A stretch of DNA of 64,000 nt from Biomphalaria glabrata (taxonomy: Eukaryota; Mollusca; Gastropoda; Planorbidae): assembly GCF_947242115.1 (NCBI RefSeq), contig NC_074725.1:23293898-23357897 (forward strand), given 5' to 3'. The notes beneath the pieces are model-generated. The model did no database searches, was not told the DNA's origin, and was given only the letters and a program-made list of their open reading frames with translations. Positions within the stretch are counted from its first letter, which is position 1. Each line of letters opens with the position of its first letter. Shown piece after piece: positions 26,473 to 37,700 of this stretch. The position numbers and the translations under genes are program-made.

Positions 26473-26478
26473 AATAAA
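26473..26478 (+). terminator. Candidate poly(A) signal of WRAP53
   Basis: AATAAA lies 228 nt past the WRAP53 stop codon. A second AATAAA is at 26570-26575, just before a LINE 3' end begins at 26593. Either could serve; transcripts were not available to choose. Confidence 0.5.
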
Positions 26479-26592
26479 AATGCATGCTTCATTGCATTTA
26501 TAGGACTAATTCAATAACAATTTAACTGAATAGTTGTTTGACACATGTCAGTGTTTCACTTGAAAATGAAATAAATGTACATTAGTATTTTT

Positions 26593-27465
26593 TTAGCTGC
26601 CCCCAAAAGGGGAAAAGATGCTATTAGTTTTGTGTGGTCTGTTTGTCCGTCCTGTTTACATCTCATACACTAGAAAAGATAGTGAAAATCTGACTGATGC
26701 AACGGCTACTTTTTTCTTTCCTGAAAGCGAAAAATCTAATTTTTAAAAGTAACAATGCAAGCAGTTTTTTCATAGAAATACCCCATTTTTACAACTATTC
26801 ACTATTAATAGTAACAAACACAGGAGGCTATTTAGTAAGGGAGTTGACTATTTACAATATATATTTTTAACACATTTATGCCAACGGTTTTAGATTTTTT
26901 GCATAAAAAATTATTTTTTTTACAATTGTATTGGTAAGTTAAGTAAGTTCTGTCATTTACAAAAAAAATGTTTATTTTTTTTAAAAGAGAAAAATCTATT
27001 TAGTATGCATATAAGTGAAACATAATTTAAAACAAAAATTAATAAGTAGTTTTTCATATTATTGCGTGAACTGCAGTGCTGCACCATTGCCATGGAACAC
27101 TGAACTAAAGGATTTGTTTTTTTTTTGGGAAATGTTGTTTTTTTTTTCTTGAGGCTTTGAACAAGAGATTGAACCTTTACAAAACAATTAGATAATCATT
27201 ATATGACATCAGTTAGGCCAGGTTCACATCTAACTTCACGTTCACTTTCACCTATCCCTTGGTCTGCTGGACCTTTGGAGTACCACACAGGATCTGTCAA
27301 CCTTCTTTCTCCATTCTTCTCTGTCATTTGCCTTTGATAGAATTTCATTCTGATATTTTTTCTGAAAATATTGAAACCTGCCTTTATACCTGCCTGGGTT
27401 GACCACTTCGGGGGCTGATTTTGAGCATGTTTCCACAAAAACTGTCTTTGTAACCTTGTTTATTG
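26593..27465 (-). mobile_element. 5'-truncated LINE, family X, long 3' end
   Basis: Minus strand: coding tail TEKNGERRLTDPVWYSKGPA, then a 3' region of about 600 bp finishing with the shared terminus (GGGGCAGCTAAAAAAA). The same coding tail ends the ORF at 53588-54124 (ERNGERRSINLAWFPNGPAD), which ties it to that LINE. The copy at 47165-48010 is the same part in the opposite orientation. Confidence 0.75.
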
Positions 27466-28849
27466 TAAGATTATTTGTGTTCTGAAAGCTTTGTTGTTTT
27501 ATCTACATGCTTCAAAATGCAATATAACTCATGTCTTAAATTGTTCCATATATAAAGTGAGCTGGTTGATTAAATTTAATGAGTTTGAATTTGTTTTGTC
27601 TTGATTGATTCAAATGTTCCCAGTACTTTTGTATCAAGTCTGAAAGTACAATAAACTATAAATCCACCCATTTTGACAAAATTATGTCTTTATTAAATGA
27701 ATTCCTGTTGGTTTGTTTCCTAAAAGAAAATGGAGGATAAACTATGTCAACCCCCTCACACAAATGAAACACTGCATATAATTAGGTGGCTTTGGTTCAT
27801 ATCCTTATGTTAGAAATGCTTCAATTTTACTTATCGATTAACCAGATCAAAATGTTAGCATATGAAGGTTGAAAGAAGTTTATTTTTTTAACAAATTAAT
27901 TGTAAGCTTATTGATAGTAACAAAGATTATAAGTAGATGATATATTGTAGTAATAGTTAGCATGTTTCATTTTCAGCAATCATTTTCCTTTTACCTATTA
28001 GGTGGTCATGAATTTCTGCTGTCTATATAATTTTAGTGTTTCCAATTAGGTACAACCTTGGGATACCTGTGCACTTTAGTTTGAAGGAAGTGGCTTGTAA
28101 TACAAGTCTGCAATGGCCAGTGTCTGATATATGGCATTGAATTAGTTATTTTTCATTCCCCTCCATGTTTCACTGGCATACAGGATACTCAGAATAACTC
28201 CTATTTTGTTTTACCATTAGACATACATTCTATATTCCAAGTGGATGGGAAATTCCATGTCTTCAATTATGTCATTGTGTTGGTGGCAGCATTTGTCTGC
28301 TCAGTTTTTTCCCTTGGAAGTGCTGATATTAGGGTATATTCATCTACTCTGTTCAAATGTGTAAAAAAATATCAGTTTCCTACTACCTACATAAATGTCA
28401 AAGCAAAAAAAAAAAAAAAGATATTGAATTAATGTTAAGGAATATGGAAATATATAGCTGTCAGGGTTACCTTGTTGGAAAATCATTGTAATATCTATTA
28501 TTGAATATTTTATCTCACCATTTGTTCCAGTATATTTTACTTCAGCCTCCTCTTTAAAACAATTTAAAACCCTATGTGTATCTTATGGAATAATAAATTA
28601 TGGTATATATCTTTTGAATAGGTGCATAATCATAATAATGGAACAATTTATTTTTTTTAACTTGCAGTATCCAGACAATTTTTTTTTTTAAATCTTTAAG
28701 TTCTGCACATCCTTATTTAGTTTCTATTCTGCCTAAGTTTTGGTATATAAAATCTAGGACTATGTTGATTGGCTGTCCACCCAGTGGCTTTTCTTCAGAT
28801 AATGATGGAATTTATTTTCTTCTCTGTTAGTAAAGTAAAATATAGTTTC

Positions 28850-29085
28850 CCTTTCAGACCTTGCGATCTATGGGGCAGATGATGTTAATGTCATCTGTTT
28901 TTATGCCAATGCTTAACGAGCAGGGTGTCTTGTGGCCAGCACAACGACCAACTGCCTTTACTTTTCGTTTTCCCAACTAAAGAATCCCGAATTTAAAAAT
29001 ACCAGTCTTCACTGAGATTTGAACCCAGGACCCCAGGTTTAGAAGCCAAGGGCTTAACCTATTGGCCACCGCGCTTCCCCCTCTT
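28850..29085 (-). repeat. tRNA-derived SINE, family B
   Basis: Minus strand: GGTGGCCAATAGGTTAAGCC A-box head, GGTTCAAATCTCAGTGAAG B-box region, then AATTCGGGATTC, a GTTGTGCTGGCCACAAGAC-like segment and a CATAGATCGCAAGGTCTG end. Full length, moderately diverged. Confidence 0.8.
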
Positions 29086-29099
29086 CTCTGTTAACAATT

Positions 29100-30580
29100 T
29101 TACAAAGCAGTCTAAGCAAACAAATTATAGCTTCAGGCTCAAGATGTGTTAGAGAAAATTTGTTAGTAATATTGAGAATAGTAGCCGCCTTTGGAATAGA
29201 AATGCAAATGCCTTAAAACAGATTTATAGACATTTATTTTTTTATACATTCATAAATACAAAGCCCTATTTTTATTTACAGTTCAACAAAACATATGAAT
29301 TAATAAAAAAAAAAGTTTCACTGGTACAAAAGTATATTACATATCAATCTAAAATAATACTTTAAATCTTCTTTACACATTACAGTTTTATACAACATAT
29401 ATATATATATTTAGTATGTTTAAGTCACTTTACCCTTTATTAAAATTGGCATAGCTTTTTTTTTTAATATCATGTAAAATGTTGCATCATTTGTACAGTT
29501 CTAAATGAAAATATTGACAATGTTACAAATGTCATTCTAAATGAGGTGAATTTGATGATTGGACTAAATCTGGAATGTTTACTCATTGGAAAGAGTTCCA
29601 CAAAACTTAGTTTTGTACAATCAAATGACGCTGTATTCTCTAATAATGAAATTATGCCAGCTTTATTCTTTAAGAAAAGTAATTTTGAAAATGTTTATAA
29701 ATACAATAGAAACCAAATATCAATAAATATATGGCTCCTTCTGCCTCCATATTCAATGGATGCCCTCAGAGTTTTCTGTTAAGGGCACATTCCTCAGCCT
29801 TAGATTAAAGTATCATGACCATCTGTTCCATTTCGGGACATTGCTGGTAAAATTCAAAGGAATGCTATACAATATATGAGGCACCAGCCTATTTGCAGGA
29901 GCTTTCAAAGGAAATACCTTCAGCTAATAGTCTTCACAGAAGTGTTCAATGTTAATGAATACTAAAGTTTGGCCCTCACTTGTTTCAAATAAATAAAAAG
30001 ATGCTACAAAAATGCCAAATATCAGAGTAAACAACAGTATTGTAATTCATTGAGATTTATGCATGGGTGTGCAAGACAGTTGACTCTTCTGTTCTAGAAA
30101 TAGTGAAACAAGTTACATGTATAAAAGCAGCTCTGTTTTCTCATTTAGCTTCGCATTTAGTAAGTATTTACATTAAATAGGGATACCGGCAGTAAGATTT
30201 AAGCTAGCCTGTACATCTGGTAAATTGCTAAGGCAGTGTAGGTCAAAGAATGAAAAAATAAGAAAGCCAATAGATTAGTCTACACTGCAGCCATTTAGTT
30301 TATCAGTGTAGATGCTATATCTCTAAAAAAAAAAAAATGCCCATTCACATTATTTATATTTATGATTTTGTTCTATAATGATTGCATAACTTATTTTAAA
30401 AAGAAAGGAAATTTATGTTCCTTTTCGAGCTGGTTGTTTTCTGAATAATTCACTATTAACTTTGAAGCAAAAGGTGCATTTAATAAATAGACGAAAGGAG
30501 TCATACAGCAAAATTTAATGGAACCTATTAATAACTATTTTGTCAAAGAACTTATCAAAATTTATCAACAGCTATTCTAC
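29100..30580. other. No gene recognised
   Basis: AT-rich intergenic sequence. Short ORFs here lack family features. A minus-strand stretch at about 29800-29920 is open (ILYSIPLNFTSNVPKWN) after an AG, but no partner exons were found. Confidence 0.6.
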
Positions 30581-30587
30581 CTGGGAA

Positions 30588-31046
30588 CTAGTGGTGTAGC
30601 CAGGGTGGGGGGAGGGGTTCAAATTCGAAAGTCCCCCCGGGCAGTAAAAATGTTGAGGGTCCCCCAAATGAATGTCCCCAATTTTTTGTTTTTACATTAA
30701 TATTTAATTACACCACTGCCATGTAATCTTGCTATTCACGTGGAGTCAAAACTACTAGACAGCGTTGATCTAGATAATGCTTTTGCTGCACATACAAGCA
30801 CAACGTGAGGCGATATGAATGAAAATTTGTCACTTCAGCATTATCTCGCCAATAAACAACGGTATTATTCATCATAAGAGTCTTAATGGTTTTTTTTTGT
30901 TAATTTACATATATAATGTACCAATTGAAATTTAGACGTTAATATTTATTAAGTAAATTATCTCATGCCATTATGTCGAATGTCAAAATGCAGGGGCCCC
31001 TGAAAAGTCCGAGCACCTAAATCATAGCTACGCCACTGGTAGGAAC
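30588..31046. mobile_element. MITE-like element with CAGTGGCGTAGC ends
   Basis: The left end AGTGGTGTAGCCAGGG and right end TAGCTACGCCACT are inverted repeats. Inside are CCCCAAATGAATG and ATGCAGGGGCCCC, shared with 40484-40684 and 60333-60490. End fragments occur near 37557 and 45060-45135. No coding capacity. Confidence 0.75.
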
Positions 31047-31447
31047 CAATCAAAATTAACCTATTAACAACTGTTTTCTCAAGGTCAAACAGCTTATTCC
31101 CAAATCGATGCTTATGCTTTGTTAATTTTCATCACTTGAAATACCTTATTATAGTCTTTGTATGTTGAAAATGTGTACCGTACCTATTATTGTGTTACGG
31201 GTGCTTAAACTACCTTATGTAGCGGCGGGTTATCTAAGAACAAACTTTAAAAAATAATTAGATTTCCATGTATATCACAAAAACTAGAAACAGCTAGCCT
31301 TTTGTGTGTGTGTGTGTTTTCGGTGTACAGTAGCGTCACCAAAGTGGGGCTGACTGAAGACAAGATGGGAACCACACAAATGTATGTCCGTGGATAACCA
31401 ACTGTCCATTAAAATTAGATTAATGTTTTATCCTAACATTTGAAAAG

Positions 31448-31453
31448 TTTATT
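31448..31453 (-). terminator. Candidate poly(A) signal of TNF-like gene A
   Basis: AATAAA on the minus strand, about 290 nt past the stop. An ATTAAA variant lies nearer, at 31592-31597. Neither is proven. Confidence 0.35.
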
Positions 31454-31741
31454 TGTAAGAGGTTGTAAAAATGACTTGAATAATACATTGTAATAATACG
31501 ATTGTTAGGTTAGATATCGACACTCACGTGTCATAACTGACCAATGTTAGTGACTTTTTAAGTTAAAACACTATATATAGGCCCTACACAGTTTAATAGC
31601 TGCTTAAAATCAAACACTGAATAAAACACAAATCAATAAATGTACAAATGCCTTATGGATCAATAAACCTCCATCTTTACAAAGATTAAAAAAAAATTGC
31701 TAGTGAACAGCTGCCGTAAGGTTACCTCAGTATTTACGAAA

Positions 31742-34700
31742 TCAAGTTCTTGTTTTTGAAGGCATTGTATGAAGGAGAACGGCCTTGAACTGTGACTTCC
31801 GGTTCTGCTCGAATCTAACCATTGTGTCCTTCTCCATCGTCTTTATCTGTAGTTGATCTTCAGCATTGATCTCCAGAACTCCTGAAAGATACGAAACAAA
31901 ATAGAAAATCGTTTTCTACAACTTATATTTTTAGCGGCACCAGTAAGGGGAATAACCGCTAATAGTTTTGTGTGGTCTGTCCGCCCGTCCATCCCGTTTA
32001 GATCGCAAAAAACTAGATAATAAAAAGCACACATAATATTTTAGATCTTTCAAAGTTCTAATGCAACTGCAACTTTCTCTTTTCTGAGCCGCTTATCTTA
32101 CATCATTCACATTACATAGACACCAACTAAATTTAACCTCTTCCCACTGTCACTATGGAAACACACACACACACACACATTACATAACAATTTTCACATA
32201 AAAAGACAACAATCATCTAACAGACGGCTTAATCTTTTAAAAATAATAATTTCAAAAGTGTAAATCTAGTTGCCTTTTGGAAAATTATCTCATGTTTTAA
32301 TTAAGAATTGCAATCAAGCTGGGTCTCGGGTATCAGTGCAGCATATGACGTGACTACAGTAGCTCCGCCGAGTGATTACATATTTTAATATATTGAGAAA
32401 TACTAATTAACTGTGATGTGATAATCACAAAAAAGGTAGCCTTTGATTGCATATCAACACGGCTAATGAGAGCAGCTAGAAGGAGGAGAAACAGGGCTAT
32501 TAATATAATAATGTATGGTTTTTTTTTAAGACGGAAAAAGTCCTCACCGTCAATCACACAAATCCTGTACTTGTAAGATCCTTCACTGTTGAGGTGAGGA
32601 CAGCGGAAGCCACCTTTGGGGCAGGAAAGAACGGTTTGATTGTTCACAGAGATGCCTAATGAGTGTGTCTGAGTTTCGTCGACAATTATAATCTGTGGAA
32701 AGTCGCATATCTTGTGTGATTTATTTTTCAAAAGTGTGTAACTATATGGTCAAAACAAAGATATAAACAAGAATCGAAAACGTCAATAATATATACTATT
32801 CCAGTTTAAAAGATAATCAATACATGGCCTGACTTGATCCTAACCCAGCAAGTGAGTGGTGAAGGGTTTGGCCTCCGAACCGAGCTAGAAACCCGATGAA
32901 GACTGGGTTTTTGAATACGGGATCTTTAGGACGTCCCCGAGCGAGACCATTCTTTAGAGAAGGCCTCAAAACTGTGCGCAGTATAAACCAATAGCTCGTA
33001 GAGACCTGTGACGTGGCAACGAGGTATTGGTCTATAACGATTGGTTTCGGCCCGAGTCCACCGTACTCTAATGGGTATATGACATGAGTTGGGGAGAGTA
33101 AAGACGGTTGGTCGTTATGCTGGCCACATGGCACCCTTGTTAACCATCGCTCACAGAAACAGATGACCTTTACATCTTCTGTCCTATAGATCACAAGGTC
33201 TTTTTTCTTCTTAATTCCAAACTTATTTTTCCCGTTTCTTTGCTTACACTACCTGATGTTGTGGCGGGCGGTGATTATCTTATAACAAACTTTAAAAATG
33301 AATTAGATTTCTATCTATGTCGGAAAAACTTTATACATAGCTTTGGTGTATCGGGTGTACAGAATAAAGTAAACGTTGATAAGTATGTTGTTTGTTTTTT
33401 TTTAAGGTAAATAACACTGTGTGTGCACTTTTGTTGTTTGTTTTTTTTAAGGTAAATAACACTGTGTGTGCACTTTTGTTGTTTGTTTTTTTTAAGGTAA
33501 ATAACACTGTGTGTGCACTTTTGTTGTTTGTTTTTTTTAAGGTAAATAACACTGTGTGTGCACTTTTGTTGTTTGTTTTTTTTAAGGTAAATAACACTGT
33601 GTGTGCACTTTTGTTGTTTGTTTTTTTTAAGGTAAATAACACTGTGTGTGCACTTTTGTTGTTTGTTTTTTAAGGTAAATAACACTGTGTGTGCACTTTT
33701 TAGCTCTGCAGAATCAAATTTCGTCTAAGCTCTTCCGTTTAAAGTTTTTTTTTGGTCATTGCAACATTGAAGTTAAATTTAGCGTCCTTGACATTGCTGA
33801 AGTAATCGTGAAACTCTTCACTAACATTCATTCAACACAACTTTGCTTACATTCAAGTGAATCAAATAAATGCCTGATTCACGAACACCAAAAATGCCCT
33901 CTTTCTGGTTAGTGATCTCCATGAGAGGTTTGCCACTCTTTCTGTTCTTCTTTCTGTTGCCACTAGTTTCGTTTGCTGGCTTACTGGGTAGATAGAAGGC
34001 TAACGGAGAATCTGAAAAACAGAAGGACTAAATGAACTATAGGCAGTTTGGAAACGTTTCATTTGATTAACTTTTAGTACGATGTCGCCTAATTGTGAAA
34101 TGTATAACATAACTTAGCTTATTTCTTGTAAATACTAATGGATATTATGTAACGACTTACACAATCGGAACATGTTATGCGAAATAGATTATAATACTAC
34201 AAGCTTACTCACCACTGTTAGGGTATTTGAGTGTTTGACCTCGGCAAGCTATCGGTACTGTAGGCCACCTTGTATCGCTAATACATTCTATGAGAAAGTA
34301 AAAAAACAAAATAAAAATGAAAAAAAAAAACATATATTATATGGAATTAAATATTTCAATAGTTTTATTCTAATAGTAATTTACATATAGATCAAAAGTT
34401 ACTAGGCTTACTAAACAGAATCAATGTCACTACTCACCATGAAATGTGAAATTAGTTTTGTAGTCATACCAGTCTAGGAAGAAGTTCATTTCAAAATGTG
34501 CAGTTTCCAGCTGAAGCACAAGTGACATAGACTATTAGATCAACAGTAAGCACTAGCGAAATTGAGGATAGACTAACAGTAAGCACAGGTGACATTGCTT
34601 ATTAGACTAACAGTAAGCACTTAGTAGATAGTCTAGCTTAATTATAGACTCAGTATTAACAAATGTTTCATACAATGGTTTAGAAATTCAGATACTATAG

Positions 34701-37700
34701 ACACTTCTATAGACTTATATTTATTTTTTACAAAGCTTATATCAACTCACTTTGTCTGGTAAAAAGTGTGTACACGTAATGTCTCCCGCACCCATTCTCT
34801 GATCAAGCCGAAACTTTGCTCAATTATTCTTTGACATAGACAAGACATGAATCAATATAAAAAAAGTAACCAATTAGACAATTAATTACTGGTAATTCAT
34901 TATTTTGTTCAAAAGCAACAAGGGAAACTAATAGTTAAGTGTTCACAGGTATTGCTAAATTTGTTGGGTTTAGTCCCCCTTAAATAATTGATAAAGTTAT
35001 TTCTCCCTCGCGCATTCTCCGATCAAGTTGATACTTTAAACAATTATTTATTGTAACTAACAAATATGAATCAATGAAGAAAAATACTCAATCAGTCAAT
35101 TAATCATTAGTAATTAATCATTTTATTTATCAAATAAGGGAAATAACTTGTACATTATTTATAGATATAGTTTTAAGGACAGAGTTCTTCCCCTTTAGAT
35201 ATTTTTTTTTTTATATTTTGCTAATTAACTAAACGACTTCACAGACTTCACTGTTCTCATTGAGATGCCACGAGCAGTTCATCTCTTTAGTTTTTCCTAA
35301 GGATATCGACTTGCACATGCCCCGATCATTTATTGTTGTTTTCATATTTGTTTCTTTCATCTATATTTATTGGTTTGTTTTTACTGTTGGTACTAAATCT
35401 AGGTTTAATCAAGCAGAAAGGCCTTCGCTAATTCCGGGTGGAAATACAAACAAAAGTTACTTCAAAAATAGAGGTCTTAAGTCAACTGAACGTTGAATAC
35501 ATCATTGTACATTTAGTTCTTAGTCTAAATATGAGACGATCCATTTTTTATTTTTTTTACAAATTCCACCAGTCGCAGGTGTAACAATTACCGCCATCAC
35601 CATATTCGTTACATGTCATATATATAAAAAAAAGGACAAAATATTACGTCAATAATCTTGAGTGCTCACACCAACGACTTATTAAAACTAGAAGTTAACA
35701 CAATTCACAAGACTTCTCTTTTAAACAACAACGTTCAATTGATATATGGGGAAAATGTCTTGATTGGCCTAGCCTAAATTAAAACCTGTGCTCTTATCAA
35801 CCATCATCCATTTATTTTTAGCGGCCCCCTAAAGGGGAAAAAACGCTATTAGTTTTGTGTGGCCTGTCTGTCCGTCCGTCCCGCTTAGATCTCAGAAACT
35901 AGAAGAGAAATTGAAAATCGGACATCATGATATTTTAGATCATTCAAAGTTCTGATGCAACGGCTACTTTTTTTCTTTTCCGTAAGTGAACCATCTAATT
36001 TTTAAAATTATATATGCAAGCAGATTTTTCAAAAAATTATGCCACTTTTCAATGAAAAACTTCAGGGGGGTGGTAACTTTTTTAAAAAGTCTTCATTAAT
36101 AAACTCAAGCTTCATTCATACATTTGCGCATTGGTAAAAAAAAAATTGCATCTACTAAGGTCCCAATGGTAAAAGTGTCGATGGATCATTATAAAATATA
36201 TTTTCCATTTATTAACTAACTCATTGAATAGAATACTGATTCAAATATTGTTTTTAAAAAAGAATTTTGATACAAACTTCCTTTTAGTTATACGTTTAAA
36301 AAATAACGAACTACTTTTATAGCGCGCAGCTTTGACATATCCTCATTATAGGGGCCCACACTTGACAGTCTAAATAAGACTAAATAGAGCCCAGATCTAG
36401 ATATATTTATAATATATATATATATATATATATTATAAATGTATTGATAATTTGAACAAAATTTTAGTTATTAAGGCAATAACTTATCTTCTGACAGCTT
36501 AGGGGTGCAGATTTATTTATTATGTAAATAATAGTATCACATTAAGAAATGAATCGGATACGAAAAGCATAGTACACCATTACCATGTAACTAAAAGCCT
36601 ACTATTCATGATCATAACATTGGACTAGGTCTAGTAATTATAAGATTAAGATCTAAAACTAGGTCTAACCAGATCTATGTCTAGTTTGTATGACAAATGA
36701 CAATGGAGATATTAATTTTTATTTGCGAGGAGAAAGTCTTAAGTCATTTGTACACAATTGTAGCCATAGACATAAAAATAGGCTACGTTATGTCTATGAT
36801 TGTAGCTTAAAGCAGGTCAATAATGTTCTTTTTTCGTGTTGCCAATTTATCTAATTTTGTTAGAAGAATAAATCTTTTTTAGTTTCTCTTTATTGCATGT
36901 TATTAATTTTGAATGTATGGATATGGTTAATAATTATTATTTTAAAAAATATAAGTGTACGCTAAATGAATATATGGAGATGCTGTGGCTGAGGAGTATA
37001 GCACTTGGAACCGGAAGTCCCGTGTTCGAATCCTGGTGAAGACTCTAGGTGTGTGATTTTGGGTTTGTGTTTCCACACAAACTGTCTTTGTAACCTTGTC
37101 CTTTTTCTTTCTTTTTTTTTTTCGTATTTTAACACTATCTAATTCCAAATATACAAATACTGTATTATTGCAGTAATGTAAGCCTTATAGTAGTGACATT
37201 AAATAAAAATTTAGTAAAATAACCCTGGGTTATAAAAAAAAAAGATGATAAATGGATTACTTACATTGTTACCTGAAAAGAAAAACAAAGAAACAAAATG
37301 ATTTGTCGTCATGAAAAAAAAAAACAATGATAATTTTCGAAACGCTTTTTCTATGACAAGTTTGAAGTCATTTAAGACAATATCAGTTTGCTTCAAGAAT
37401 GGAGAGTCCATAACAATGTCATGAATCTCTATATCCAAGTAATTCTATTCTTAAAGTGAAATCACATGTCTCAATTTATTTAATTTAATATTAACGGATA
37501 ATAAAGTGTGTGAGTGTGTGGGGGGGTATCAGTTCTGTAAGTTATAAATGTAAAACTTGGCAGCGTAACTAGGAGGGCAGGAAAAAGGGGACTTCGTTCA
37601 TGTGCCGAGAACATTGTGGAGATAAAATAATAAAAATATGAATTCAAATTGAATATTTACAGAATAAACTTTGATCACTTACTCCTTAAATTAACTTAAA

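Noticed and set aside
29800-29930. Possible terminal exon on the minus strand (ILYSIPLNFTSNVPKWN)
   Set aside because: There is an AG before it, but the pyrimidine tract is weak and no upstream exons were found; kept only as a note.
33311-33685. Repetitive ORFs on both strands (KCTHSVIYLKKNKQQ type and its antisense)
   Set aside because: 45-bp minisatellite read in frame; it lies in a TNF-like gene A intron.
34213-34277. Alternative acceptor at 34278 for the gene A exon
   Set aside because: It would break the phase with the preceding exon; the AG at 34288-34289 has a long pyrimidine tract and keeps the frame.
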